A DNA stretch of 64,000 nt from Doryteuthis pealeii (GCA_023376005.1 CM042179.1:21650406-21714405); one strand, 5' to 3'. Shown: positions 1-13,290, counted from the first letter of the stretch. A program made the numbers and translations. Notes: generated by a model not told the origin, from the letters alone.

Positions 1-935
1 AATTGATAGTTTTTCTTTACACATTTAGACTCTTGTGTATTGAAAGGTGCATATAAGAAATAATTGAAATTTGTCAAGTATAAGGGCTACTTTTATATGT
101 AGAAAAATATGTTTTAAAAAATATATTTTCTATATATAAATTGTATATTCTAATCCTATTTTAATATCTAGATGTTTATTGTATAAATCTACTTCTGCAG
201 TTTACATGCTCTTATATATATATATATATGTGTGTGTGAGAGAAAGAGAGAGAGAGAGTGTGTGAGTGTTTCATTAAAAAAAACCAGATAAGGTTCTTTT
301 AATTATTTTTGTCTGAATTTTATGCAAAAATTGTCTGAAATTTTAATCGGATTGTTATTAACGCCATAATTTATCATTTTCATGGGTATAATCAAGGATT
401 GTTTAAATTTTTAATTTTTAATATTTGTGATGCTTTCTGTCCAGAGTCTAGAGAGATTTTCAATATTTTTAGTTTTTATACCCTTAAAAAAGATCAATAA
501 TGTAGGGAAAGCACCCACAGAAAATTTTGTTCAATTTTTTTGTATAAAATCAAATCAAACTTAAATCTTGTAAAACAAAAGGAGGAAAAAGCAAGAAAAA
601 CTTTGTGATTTTTTTATCAGTACATTTTTAAGAGACCAACTACTGTCTAAATATAGTGTGTGTGTGTGTCTGTGAGAGAGAAAGAGAAATGTATCATCTG
701 CTTATTTGTATCCAGAGATAATTTCTTATCTACAACTGATTTAAGAAAACTTCCATTATTAACAATGTCATGACATTTACCCTCAAAAAATAAATTGTTT
801 CAGATACAAAATACAACAAATAGCTTCTTGCTAAAATAAACAAAACTTTTTAATTTTCTGTTTTGTTTGCTTTTAATTGTTGCCTGTTGATGTTATTTTT
901 GTATTTATGCAAAATATTTTGTGGTTATTTTATAG

Positions 936-1067
936 TCTAATGGAAATACAAGATGGAAAAAAGATTTTGGAAAACCTTTATTTACTTCACCTTGTCTAAC
1001 CAGTAATGGTGTTGTTGTTGGATGTGTTGATGGTAACTTATATGCTTTGAATCATAATGGAAATCAG
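936..1067 (+). CDS. AASDH: AASDH-like penultimate exon
   Basis: A 132-nt exon of 44 codons between a TTTATAG acceptor and a GTAAAT donor, in phase 0 at both ends. It encodes one beta-propeller blade: SNGNTRWKKDFGKPLFTSP, then VVVGCVDGNLYALNHNGNQ. The W-x-x-F-G-x-P-x-F-x-S-P and GCxDGNLYAL patterns are typical of PQQ-like repeats. Confidence 0.8.
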
Positions 1068-3784
1068 GTAAATATATTTTGTATAAAAAACATTTTTTTT
1101 ACTTATTAATTTAATCTTTTCAATTAAAACAGAATTTATAAATTAAAATAATTCCATTAGTGGAAATATGGTGGATCCTACTTGGATTAATAAAGCAGAT
1201 AAGTTTAGATTTGTATCTCCTAAATCAGGGATTCTTAACCTTTTTATGAGTCTAGACACACATCTCTATTATGTTTGCATACCCTCTTCATTTAATCATC
1301 AAAATAAGCATCAACCATCTTTTTTTTTTTTAAAAAAATACAACAAAACTTTGTCAAATTATTGTCAAGTCATTCTGGTTGCTGGTTTCAATATTTTCAG
1401 ATAATTCATAGTATGCTCCATGTTTGAAACTCCATCATGATCTCTATTATAATTATTATTTTTTAGAAAGATAAAATTAGATTAAATATGTAAATAAGTA
1501 AATATGTAGACAAGTTGAATCAAGTATATCAAATTTTGAACCACACTTATCCTCTAAAAAGAAATACATTTTATATATATTTTTACTTTCAACTTGAAAA
1601 AAAGTGTATTTAATATCCTTGGAAAATAAAATAATCTTTAGTCATTTGAATTTCTGTGCAAGATTTTACGTTACAACAATTTTAATTGGTCTGACCACCA
1701 TTCAAGACAAGATCAACTTTTAAAAGTTGGGTACATTTACTATTTACTCACAAATTTATAGATTTGAGCTTTCAACTCCACGTCTTTACTGTGCATTGTA
1801 AATAAATGTAGTTAACATTGTTTGATAATTTAAAAAGGAAAAAATATTTTACTGAGTTTAACTTTAAAGGTTTCATCTTTTTTTTTCTTCACTTTGCATA
1901 AAACATGTACTAAACTATATTGCAGTTTCAGTATAAATTGTAGAACAGTTTTGACACTGGTAAATTGTGTTTAAATATTATGAATCAACCTTTTGTAAAC
2001 AAATTAGAGTTCAAAGTCCTTAAAAAAGAAAAATGTGATAGCCAAAATAAAATTTATACTTGATTTTGCAAATTCTGATATAATTTACATCTAAAGTGTA
2101 AATATAAATGCACATTTTATAGAATTAATTAGACTATTGTTACAAAAATTCTAAAATAAATATGATTTTTTAAAAACTTAATTTTAAACAGGGAAAGGAT
2201 TTGTAATCAAAATATTTTATATGAAAGATTTGTCTTTTTTGTGAATTATATAAGTTATCTGATATAAGATAAGTGAAAAGGAAATTTAAATATAAACTGA
2301 ATAAATTTACAAAATTTTACAGCTATAGAAATTATACATTACATTATAGACAAACTTATGTAATACAGATAATTTTCTACTTAGGACTGGCTTATGACCA
2401 ACCAGTCCTAAGTTGGTTCAGTTGTAAGTTAAAATAATATGTAAACCATACACAGCAGCCTCTGCACTGTATACCCAAAGTCTAACATAGGTTTTGTCTT
2501 TTTATTTACCTTCTTCTGTAATACTAGCAGTCTATTTACTCAATTCTTTAATGACTAGGACCAGCATTCATTTGTACTTCCCCTTTTTGGTTTTCACTCA
2601 TTCTTTTTCACTCAACAACTATCTGTACTTTATAAATTTGAGTGTGCATGAAAGATAGAACAAACTTTAGTAAATATTTAATTTCCACTGATAATGTTAA
2701 TTCAATACAACAAACCTGAATTGGTTAATTTATATAAATTGTAAATGTTCTAACCTTAATGACTTGATTATCTATATATATATATCTATTAATAATGGAG
2801 ATTCGCTTCCGGTTTTTGTCTGTAGCAAAAACTATGTCACTGCTTACGTCACTCATCATAAAATAGAATACATTTGAGCATGCAATGTTAGACAGTCCTC
2901 ATTGGGTTTTTTAAACAGGTTTTAATAAATACATGCCTGGTATTATCTATCTATATATAGTTTGTTTTATTTTAATATATATTTAAAGTTATCAGAACTA
3001 AGTTTCCATTTATTTTTTTACTCCTTTAATAAATTTGATGATTTTACTTTACTTATGATACAAACTCTCTGATATTAAATTTTCAACTCCCATCCCCTCA
3101 GGTAATATTTATTTTACGTCGCCCAGAGGTCGTTTTTTATTTTGCTAGTATATATAATCTACCTATACTGATCATAAATTCACATTTGCTTACCTAAATA
3201 ATGATTTGCTTATATCAAAAGTAGAACAAATATAAAATACTCAATGTATAATGTACAAGTTTAAAATGTTAGTACATTTTTTTTTTCTTTTTATCTTTTT
3301 AGATTTGGAAATTCAACACTGGTGGCCAGATTTTTTCTACACCTTTATGTATATTACAAAACAACCAAGAAAAACAAAAGGAAATTATTGTTTGTGGTTC
3401 ATACAGCCAATTTTTATTCTGTTGTTTAAATAATGGTCATCTTCAATGGAAGAGAAATATCCATTCAAAGATTTATGGTGCGCCTAGCAGCAATACAAAG
3501 TTTCAAAATTTTGTTTCAAATTTAGATTTAAACTCAAGTGAATATTCTGCTTTGAAAATAATTCAAATTTTCAAATTGATAAGAAAAAATTGACCGATGG
3601 ATTATTTATAATAATTTGTTCTACAGATGGAAATTTGAAGATGTTATGTGCTGAATGTGGTTTTGTATTCACAAATTATAAGCTACCTGGTGAGATTTTT
3701 TCATCTCCAATTCTTTGTGGAAACAAAATATTTCTTGGTTGCAGAGATGATAAAATTTATTGTTTGAACTTTGATGATTTATGA
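936..3784 (+). CDS. AASDH: AASDH-like gene, 3'-terminal two exons (partial)
   Basis: This is the C-terminal end of an acyl-CoA synthetase family member 4 (AASDH, beta-alanine-activating enzyme)-like protein. The family has an adenylation domain, a carrier domain and a C-terminal PQQ-type beta-propeller; only propeller sequence lies in this window. Exons are 936-1067 and 3303-3784, both in phase 0 at the junction. Propeller-type repeats are visible: SNGVVVGCVDGNLYALNHNG, then IWKFNTGGQIFSTP, then LPGEIFSSP and GCRDDKIYCLN close to the C-terminus, which resembles the end of vertebrate AASDH as I remember it. The reading frame is broken within the last exon (see the separate finding), so this copy may carry an indel or an assembly error. 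Everything upstream of 936 in this gene lies outside the window or in intron. Confidence 0.8.
1068..3302 (+). other. AASDH-like last intron, carrying a Helitron
   Basis: A GT-AG intron of 2.2 kb between two phase-0 exon ends. It is A/T-rich and holds a short perfect hairpin around 2382-2412 (CTTAGGACTGG arms) and a non-autonomous Helitron at 2785-3148. I see no further exon in it. Confidence 0.6.
2785..3148 (+). mobile_element. Non-autonomous Helitron, family B copy 1
   Basis: It starts TCTATTAATAATGGAGATT and ends in CTAG followed by A. A GC-richer block with short ACG/CGT arms lies just before a T-rich stretch and the terminus. It matches the copy at 38898-39280 along its length, including the GCTTCCGGTTTTTGTCTGTA stretch. 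TC at the 5' end, CTRR at the 3' end and no target duplication are Helitron traits. No Rep/helicase ORF is present. Confidence 0.6.
3303..3784 (+). CDS. AASDH: AASDH-like last exon, frame interrupted
   Basis: The exon starts after a T-rich acceptor ending at 3302 and begins IWKFNTGGQIFSTP. This frame stays open to a TGA at 3591-3593. The conserved C-terminal part (CSTDGNLKML, LPGEIFSSP, GCRDDKIYCLN) lies in another frame that is open from 3542 to the stop at 3782-3784. One added base between 3542 and 3590 would restore one frame; homopolymers at 3551-3553 and 3555-3558 are the natural sites. A one-base assembly error, a polymorphism or a real pseudogenising change all fit. Confidence 0.75.
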
Positions 3785-3844
3785 ATATCTCCCGAATTTT
3801 TCATTTGTTTACTGCTAAAACCGAATAATTTTTAAAGTTTTCTA

Positions 3845-3850
3845 AATAAA
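3845..3850 (+). promoter_or_regulatory. AASDH-like poly(A) signal
   Basis: A canonical AATAAA lies 61 nt after the stop codon, followed by T- and GT-rich sequence. Its position fits a short 3' UTR for the gene ending at 3784. Confidence 0.55.
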
Positions 3851-4905
3851 TTTTTTAAAACAAAGTTCATTTGTGCAGTGTATTTACTTCAACTTATATA
3901 CAGCAGAAACTTTCTCCAGTTATGGGTTAGATAGTAACACTACTGTTCTTCTACAAGAATGGCTTTGGCATTAAATTATCAAACAGCAGAAACTCTGGAT
4001 ACTTATGTTGTAAAAGAAAATTATCTATTATATTTGTACAAATATTCCCAATATTCTGCTTTTTCAACTTTGCAAATGGTTATATTAAACTTGATAAAAG
4101 AAGAGTTGATAATTGATCATAGCAATCTCATCAATAATAAATTGATTTTAAATTAGTTTAATTTCTATATTCTGTCTTGATTAAAAACTAAACTTACATC
4201 TAAGCTAATAAGTTTTTCATTTAAAGCAATCAAAAAACTTTTAATCACAATCACTTTAGCAAAAACTATATCTTAATCAATTGAATATTTTACAAATTTC
4301 AACTAAAATGTATTTAATTTTGATCCTTCAATTAAGTAGAATGCAAGTTCCCTCTTTCACAATTGCATTGTGCCTGTAATATATATATATAGGTGTGTGT
4401 AAGTAAATGAAAACACTATAGAAAATTAATACCCTTGATTGACCCATACGTTTTTTTATGCAAAAGTTTTCCCACTTTAAACTGATACAAATATCATTGA
4501 ACATTGAACTAAACTAGAGAGAATTCATGAATCTCTTCTCTGCATATCAACAATAAATAGTAACTTTTTGAAATTAATAAATTTTCATTAAACATTGCTT
4601 GATTTATGTTGGGTAGCCAACAATTTTTGCATGTTTATTTTTGAAATTCATTTTACATATTCTTCTCTTACAAAATTTAATTAGGTATGGAAATACAACC
4701 AATGTTTCATCTGTAGAAAACATAGCATTTCTTGATAATTTGTATTTTTCAGACTTCTGATCCTCATTTTATTGTTATATACACACCATTTCAGTCAATG
4801 CACCCTCTTCAGGTATTTCTTTTCTTGTCAAACTCTAGAAACTTTGAACCAACCCATTGAGGTAGATTGTTAACCACTAGCTATGTTTAAGTATGTTATC
4901 TTTGC

Positions 4906-5330
4906 CTGTAGTCAGGATTGAACCTGCAGCATCCAGATGATTGTTTCTTAGTCTTAGAACTGTCTTAACTCAATACTTACATCAATTACACCAGCTGTTC
5001 AAATGGACAATTCAGAATTAAATTTTAGAACCTATAAACTTAAAAATTACACATACTTATGTATGATTTTTTTATTTACCTTATGAGGGAAAATTATAGT
5101 TTTAAAAAAAGCGTTAGATTTATATATTCCAAAAAATTCACTATAAATTGTCAAGGTGAACACATGGCCTAATGGATATAAGTATTGAGTCAAGACAGTT
5201 CTAAGAATCAAATCTTCTGGATGTTGCAGGTTCAATCCTGACTACAGGTGAAAATGAGAAGTTCTAAGAATCAAATCTTCTGGATGTTGCAGGTTCAATC
5301 CTGACTACAGGTGAAAATGAGAGAATACTT
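4906..5330. mobile_element. tRNA-derived SINE family 3, inverted pair with internal duplication
   Basis: On the + strand at 5158-5250 a tRNA-like head is visible: an A-box-like GGCCTAATGGATATAAG and a B-box GGTTCAATCC. The same head occurs inverted at about 4906-4985. A 63-bp stretch containing the B box is tandemly duplicated (5198-5260 and 5261-5323). The same family recurs at 46203-46290, 48235-48295 and 48449-48530. Confidence 0.6.
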
Positions 5331-7760
5331 AACATAACCTAAGACTTGTACTCGGTCATGATTAATGGATTAGATTTAAGGGTGGTTCAAAGCTCCATGA
5401 GTTTTACAAGAAACACCTGAAGAAGGTTGGAGACTAGATTGTGTATATAACAAAGATGAGGACAACAGTCAGAAAAATCTAAACAAAATATAGCATTTGT
5501 TTTTAGGAACAATTCGGTAAGAAACCGAGTTACCAAGCACTGTTGACTATTTTCTCTATCACTGATATTATAAATGTATTATTATTATTAATGTGTATAT
5601 ATTGGGGAAAGCTAGAACTAACCTTTGTGGTAATGCTAAGAGATATAAAGGTTACATGGTTTTATATTTTAATTACTTGTTGGTGCTAAAGGAAACCAAT
5701 CTGACTCCAAAGAGGAAATGAGAGGGTACTTATTTCATTGGGCATTTTCACTTATGCAATCAACAAAAAGCCCCCCCCCTCTCCCTTTCGAATGAGAAAT
5801 AGTCCTTCAGAAATGTCCTTAAGGTTCTTATAAATAACTTCCTTTCTTCCTTCCACCTAAGGGGGAGCAGGGAGGAGAGACTTAAAAGTTAAAAACACTT
5901 AAGAGACTTCATTGTTGAATGAACATATTTTAGCTCTTTAAAAACACTTCTAGACATTTAAATAATAAAATCTTTTATAGTTGCAGTTAAATTTTATGTC
6001 ATTACTATTCTAACAGTTATTTGAATTGCTACTTGTTTGTGTATTGTATTAAAACAAGTCATTAAGACTTTCCACTGCTCGAGTCTATAAAATCACTTTC
6101 AGCTAAAACATCATCATAAAAATAAGAGGAATCATCATTACTAATACTAGTAAGATATTTTGTTCAGATTTCATAAAATTAAATAAGGGTCGTCTAATAT
6201 ATTCTAGGAAAAAAAATTTTTAGATATAAATTCATTCAAAGATGAATAAGTATTGAAAATTGTGAAAATTTTACAGTCAATTGATTTTTCGTAGAATTTT
6301 AATACAGTAATGATACTGACTATAAATTACTCATTGATAAACTTACTTGATTCCTGAAGTGACATAGTTTCTGTTACAGACAAATAGAGACCTAATCTGT
6401 ATTATTAATAGATACTTTGATATGGCACATACTGTGACAAATAGAATAAATGTTCTGAAGACTTACATGTTAAGACATTTTTTTTTATTTTGGGTCTGTA
6501 ATTATCAAGAATTTGTTTTTATCTAATCCTACAACTCATTGAAGCTTTTAGATTGGCTGTAAACATGATCATTTTTATCAAATATTTCAGCAATGTTTTC
6601 CTCCCAGTTTTAAGTGTCATCTTACCATGTCTTAGTTTGAATTCCTACATTGTTATCCTTACCTTGTTCATCTAACAGATGAAGACTCAATCAGCAGAAA
6701 TCTTAATATTAATTCAACAAAAAGAATTCAATTGTCTAAATAAGATTAAACAAATATTGTTGATTATTAGAATTTTACAATATGAATATCACTGAATTTT
6801 TCCACTGAAATCTACAAAACTAGGTAAACTTTTTTTACCTTCATGACAAAAGATTCTACCCTATCATCTTCCAAACAATAAAATAAAATTTATAGATCTA
6901 ATTTAGTAAATAAGTTTCAGTAAAGGATAAGTAATTCTTAACCATTGAAAAAATTTTTTTAAATCAAATTAGTAAATATTGTGTTAAATAAATCAATATA
7001 TAATGTTTATTTACATTTTTAATGAAAAATAATCTCTTGACTATGAAATGATTGATGCCTGTATAGATTTTTAAACTTTTGAAGTGACAAAACTTATGTT
7101 TGGAAAAATAGTTGACAGAATCCAAAAAAGCAACACAAGGAAATATTTAATTACTTTTATATAGATATAACAAGTTTTGATTAACAAACTTTGGTCCAGA
7201 ATATTTTTTTCTCCATTCTGGTTTTATACTTTCCTCCAAATTTACACAATACACATCAATCTGAAATATAATTAAAAGTACCCGATTCTTTATTGTATAT
7301 CCACAAATGCAGTAATTGTCAGAATTATCTTTACATCTTTATTTTTTATTAATATGTAAGTCTTAAATAAATTTTATCTTAATTTCATCATTAAATGTGG
7401 TGAGGCATGTATTTGCTAAATTAAAATTTGGCACATTGTATATTTACTAAAAGTACTTTTAAAAGATAAGTTTGGTTAGTATAAAAATGTAATTATTATT
7501 TACCTTATTTGTACATTTATTTTTAAAATAGGTTTCCAATGATTAAGTCAGCAATTAGCTTTAGTTTGATAAGCACCACAAAGAAAACCATTAAAAATTT
7601 TGATATGAGAAGTGTATGAAAAAAAAAAAGTTATTTTCAAGCTTAAAACTAAGTCTTGCATGGTTTGTTAAAATTAATCAATTTTATTTTTTTTTTTAAA
7701 TTTGAAAAGATTAAATGATTACAGAATAAACATTTGTAATTAATTTAATAAACATATAAA

Positions 7761-8084
7761 ACCGTATTTGATGGCATATAGGAGGCACTTTTTTCCAAAA
7801 TTTTGGCTAAAAAATTGCCCTGCATCTTATACATCGTAGGTGAAGTTTGAGACCTCCCATAGGCCTAGGCTAATCTTCTCTATGATGTTCACTAACCCAG
7901 CTTACGCTCAGTACTTTTACCTACCCTAAACGCCATGCATCCTTATTTTATTTGCTGGTATTGTTATAATCAAGGTTAACAGGAGCATATATATTTACAA
8001 TATATGCTTAAATACACTAAAAACTTTTTTCCTGAATCTGACCTGCTGAAATGAGGGTGCGTCTTATATGCTGTCAAATATGGT
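7761..8084. mobile_element. TIR MITE (CATATA/GCAC type ends)
   Basis: The left end ACCGTATTTGATGGCATATA and the reverse complement of the right end, ACCATATTTGACAGCATATA, form terminal inverted repeats of about 30 bp with few mismatches. The element is 324 bp long and has no ORF. Target duplications are not clear, so the superfamily is not assigned. Confidence 0.6.
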
Positions 8085-8542
8085 ACTTTGTTTTTGTTTT
8101 ATATTGCCAATTCATTATTTTATATTAATGACTAGCATAAAAGAAATACATGCCAAAATACCACATTAAAATGACATTCTTCATCATTATGTGAAAAAAC
8201 AACCATTAATAATATTAAGTGTTTTGGAAATACAAGTTTAAAAATAAAATAAAATGTTGTAAAGATTTTTCTGATTTGCAACAAGACCAAATTTATGGAT
8301 TTAGAATAGGAAAGGCCATTTTCTATAAGACTTTAAAAAAATGTGCAGTGAGGAATGTATACAAGAATAGGAACAACCTCAATAACCCTAATACTAAAAG
8401 AATAATGAATGGGATACAAACACAAATCAATCTTAATTTAAAAGTTCAAATAAAAATTAAATATACATTTGTATAAAGAAAAAAGAAAAAATCTTAAATC
8501 CAAATTGTCAAAAAATTTCATAAAGTTAAAAGGAAAAAAGAG

Positions 8543-8573
<31 letters not shown>

Positions 8574-11500
8574 AATTTAAAGACAAGTTTCTTATTGGAT
8601 GAAGAATTGAAATTCTTTTTTTTTTTATTCCTTCGGGAGTACAATTTTATACAATCTCAGAAAATCCAGATTGTCATTTATATGATTTTATTAAAATGAT
8701 AAAATGGTTTGAGAAAAGAAAAAGAAAAAAAAAATGCATTGAAAGAGTGGGTTTAAAATAATTTTTTTTTTTTTTTTTTTTAAATTAAAAATGTAAGACC
8801 CATTACATTTTTTAAAAATTGTTTGCATGTACCTAACACGATTAGTTATCTGGTGAAAATAAAAAGTTACAATTTTTAAAAATATTTTGCTAGGAGTGGA
8901 AAATAAAAAATGAAAAACAAATTGGCACACTGAGAAATTATAACCACAAACCTCGAGAAAGTTAAAATAAAAAATCTTTTAGTAGTTCCACTCTGATAAC
9001 TAAAGTCTATGTGGAATGTCTACAAGATATCTAGAAAAAGAAAACAAACATTCTTTCTCACTCATTCTAATAGGGTCCCAAATAAAAACAAGTTACAACA
9101 CTAAGAGTGCTTACTATTAAGAAACCCAAAATTTGTAGAAAATAAAAAAATCTTCAGTGCTCTTAAAGCTTTGAATGAGCTTCTCTTAAGATTAGTTTGC
9201 AGCAACAGTTTTCTTTGCACTGGAGTTGTACAAAGCTTTATTTTCTATGTCATAAAAGAAAATAAAGCTATGTTAAAATTCTAGCCAAAAGAATTTATAT
9301 TCACTTCACACTAAATACACTTAAGATTAGCAAACAATCTAGAAGGAAGAATTAACAAAAATAATTAATTCAAAATTAGTGTATAGAGCTAAAAATTCCA
9401 CATTGAAAAATTGTATTATTAATTCAGAAGGTGGTGAAGCCCTGGAATCCAGTTAAGTATGAATTAGAATAATTAAGCTTAGGAAAAATTATGTATATTA
9501 TAAATACCAAAAGGTATATTTATATGTAATTGTTTTAATGCTTAGTTCATACTTGTGTGAGAAGACTAAATAAAAAATTGAGCCTTTCAGAAACTAATTT
9601 TATTAAAATAAAGTCATGTACGTCACAAGATAAACATTCATTAATCTTATGATTCAATACTGACAAAAATATAACAGTCAATTGAGAGGAGGGATAATCA
9701 TTGTTACAAATATTCAGGCTTCAAAACCACTGCTAATATTAACTGCCATTTTTACTTTTCATCAATATTAAAACTGTTTTAGCTTAAAATAGTACTGTGG
9801 ATAAGCTAATTTACAGCAGTATTTGAATACTAAAACAAAGAATACAAAAATATTCAAAGAAACAATCAAACTACTTGGAGTTATTTTCTACAATATTTGG
9901 ACTTGTTGCAGTGATGCCTAAAGCACTCTTTGTCTAAACTAAAAAGTGAAGAAAAAAAAAAAAAAAAAAAAAAAAAGAAAAAAAGTCTTACAGGAAAAAA
10001 AAGAAAAAGAAAGCGCACGCACACACACAAATATACACACATGCAAGCTGTTAATGCTAGTAACTTAGCATATGTGGAAACATTTGCAAACATGTACTTA
10101 ATTCCAAATGTGTTAAACTATGTAATACACATTATTGAAGATGGGAGTGTTGTAATATCTAACTAGCCATTATGACCGAAGCCATACACAACTTATTCAC
10201 TTATTGTTTGCTCACATAATCTGCCATATATTCTTTATAAAGTGATAATATATAATGAAATCAAGTCTTCTTCTACCATTTGACTACTATAAATCTTAGA
10301 TTATATATTATAGTCCATAAATTTTTAAAACTTGTACCCCAATTTTCTTAAAGAAAAATTCATGAATCATTTGCCCAAATACTTATTAGCAACTATTTTT
10401 ATAAGCATAAAAAAAACATTTTTTTTTTATCCCTAACTACACATCAAATAAAAAAAAAGTTTTGAATATTTTTAGAATGTTTAAAGTATATTTTATCCAC
10501 TTCAAAATTTTAAATCTTAAAAACAAAAAAACAATTTTAAGCCTATATCAGACATTAACAAATGTAAATAACACTGACATAAGAATAACCAACATTTAAG
10601 CTATCTATTTGCTTTGACAATAAATTTGTTCAATTTTAGAGAAAGAAAAATAGCATTATAGCTTCATGAACAAAATCTTTAACTGAAAATGATTGATTTT
10701 TTTTTTTAAATGATTTACTAAATAATTAAACATTTTCCAACAAATTCTAAATATAAATAGCAAGGCATAATTTCAAGGAAACCTTGAGTAAATTTGTAAT
10801 GCAAACGGGAAGGAAAATGAAAACAAGTTTAAATTGTGTTATAACAATTTAGTTATTGCATTTTTTTAACAGATGGACTGATCACAGTCAACTTGCCCAA
10901 TATATACATTTATTTTTTTATTTTATTTAACTTGTGTGTGTGTGTGAGTTTGTCAAGATAAACAAATTAATTTGACAGAAGCAGAGTTTGTTTTGGGTTT
11001 GTTTTTTTGTTTTCTTTCAAAAAATCACAAGCTAATTCAATTCTGTAATCATTACCAGTGTTCGGTTTTTGGGGTTTTTTTATTACTCAAGTAATCTCCT
11101 TAAAAATACTGAACATTTTTGGGACAAGTTACAATTAAACCATGGAGTCCCTATCACAGTCAATCATGAAATATTAATAGATGTATAAAATAAGGTTTTT
11201 CCTTGTTATTGCATGTGAGAATTATGAATATTTCTTTCAGGTTTTGATGAACCAATATTAGCTAACCTGGTCATTTGTATAAATCTTTGTAAACAAAAAA
11301 AAAAAAATTGTTTAAATCCCCATCTTAAAGTTCTAGTTCAAATTTTCAAAACTAAACTCACATGTACAACATAAAATACTTAAATTAATATAAAAATTTC
11401 AATGCTCATTTTTATAAGAGTTACTGGATTTTAATGTACTTGATTTTTTTTTTAATACTATATTTTTAGAAATTTAGTAAGAATCTTATTAAGACTCATT

Positions 11501-11856
11501 TAATTTTAAAGCTGGCTTAATGGTTGATATAAATATATAAATCATTTTTATGAATCTACACAAAAGTATATCAATTATCAGCACCATTTTAAAAACAAAA
11601 AAACAAAAAATATTTTGAAAAATTGAACCTCCAACATCCATTACCAGCTTTCAATATATGGACACAGATAGATATATATATATATATATGGCAGATCATG
11701 ACTCACAAAGAGACACCAATGTTTGCCTCCATGACACAAACTGAGGAGGAGGAACTGGGGCAACAAAGTATAAATGGAAGTAAGGAATAAAAATGGTCAA
11801 CATAAAAATGACCCATCGATAATATTCAGTTTTAATTGTGTATTTGATCATGTTTG

Positions 11857-11862
11857 TTTATT
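11857..11862 (-). promoter_or_regulatory. Candidate CLUH poly(A) signal
   Basis: AATAAA in transcript sense, 62 nt after the CLUH stop. Other AATAAA motifs occur further on in this A/T-rich DNA, so the real 3' end may lie beyond. Confidence 0.3.
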
Positions 11863-11923
11863 TTTCATGTCAATTTTCAAAAAATTTTCTGTATCTAGGT
11901 TATTCAAACTGGCAAGACCATGG

Positions 11924-12149
11924 TCAACCTTCTTTCACAAGAACTTCTTTCCCTAAAAGTTCATGATCCATATCACCATTTGTTATATTAGCAGCAGAGT
12001 TCACATTGTTGCTATTAACAACTGATTTGTTGAGTTCGCTGCTTTTTTCTTCTTGAATTTTTTCTGTATTTGTGCTAGCAGCAGCAGCAGCAGCCTGAGT
12101 TTGCTGTCTTCGTAACATCTCCTGGCGAAAACGTTCAATATCTTCTGGA
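11924..12149 (-). CDS. CLUH: CLUH last coding exon (36) with poly-Ala tract
   Basis: Encodes [18 protein letters not shown], then six Ala codons (12077-12094, a pure GCT run before AGC), then an Asn/Ser/Glu-rich tail ending in VLVKEG and TGA (11924-11926). The tail is not conserved with vertebrates. The Ala run is a codon repeat that could vary in length between individuals. Confidence 0.92.
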
Positions 12150-13290
12150 CTGTAAAAGAGAAATGAAAAAAAAAAAAAGGTTATTTTCTCTTCCAGTGAT
12201 GAACTAGCAAGACACATAAAAATTCCACGGAACAAACAGGTTATTTCCTAGTTGAGTAATATGAGTGACCCAGAAAAAACAGAATCCAAATTATTTATTT
12301 ATTTTCCCATTAAACTAACCTTAAACCCCAACCGCTATCCCTTGTTGGACTTAAACTTAAAAAAAAAAAAAAAAAAATAAAAAAATAAAATCAACAGTTT
12401 TATTACAAAATTTGTGGGTTCTGTTTTTTCTGGGTCAATCCTGTAATACTGTTATTCAACTAGGGGGTAGATTTAGGGTTGGGGTTAGTTTAATGGGAAA
12501 ATAAATAATTTGGGTTCTGATTTTTTCTGGGTCACCCTGTGATATTCTAGTATGAAAAAGAAAAGAAAATAGAGTGGAAAAAATAAATTCGACTTGTCAA
12601 CAATGTCGTCGCTGTCACAAAATCTATAGCACAAAATCCGTCGTCATCGCAAAACCACCAATTCAAACATCTTCAGCAAGCAGCTGAAAAATCGCAACTC
12701 CTGCTGTCGTCACCCCACTTCTACTTATACAATTTTTCTTTCAACATCCGGGTGTCTGCACCACACGCACGAGATTCTCGAGCCAAACCCGACCACTGGA
12801 ATCATCATAGCCATCATCCGGGCACTTGGCGCTTACATCCGGGACTGCAGCTTCTAGACTTCGGTGACAATGTTTGCATTCTGAAGGAAGCGGGTTCGAT
12901 TCTACAGTCCGACATGTCAGGCAAAGCCTAGCCCGCTTCCTTCGAGAATACGGCAGGCCTTGACGTTCGCCACTCACCTCGTGTTCTCTGTCACAAATAT
13001 GTTACTTAACTAGGAAATAATCACAAGGGAGCTATCTAAGAAAGGATTTGCAATTTTATTACATATAAATCCTATTGTTGCCTTTGCAATAAATAAAATA
13101 TACATACACACACACACACATATGTGAGAATGGGAAATGAATCTGACAATATGAGGAAAAAATGAGTAAAAAAAAGAAATGTAGATGGATAAAAATGAAT
13201 TTTATCGATTAAAAGTGATATCAATAAAATTCATTTTTATCCATCTACATTTCTTTTCTTTACTCATTTTTTCCTCATATACATATATAT

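Larger units (their letters stand above)
3851..11856. other. Intergenic region between convergent genes, no gene seen
   Basis: About 8 kb of A/T-rich DNA between the 3' ends of the AASDH-like gene and CLUH. The longest ORFs are A/T homopolymer or low-complexity translations. It contains SINE fragments near 4900-5470, a TIR MITE at 7761-8084, and long A or T runs near 8541-8570, 8762-8780 and 9952-9976. I recognise no coding exon. Confidence 0.6.

Noticed and set aside
3959..4156. 65-codon ORF after the AASDH-like gene
   Set aside because: It lies beyond the stop and poly(A) signal, has no recognisable domain and has A/T-driven composition.
8219..8930. Overlapping Lys-rich and Phe-rich ORFs
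   Set aside because: They are translations of poly(A)/poly(T) rich DNA with no domain and no splice context.
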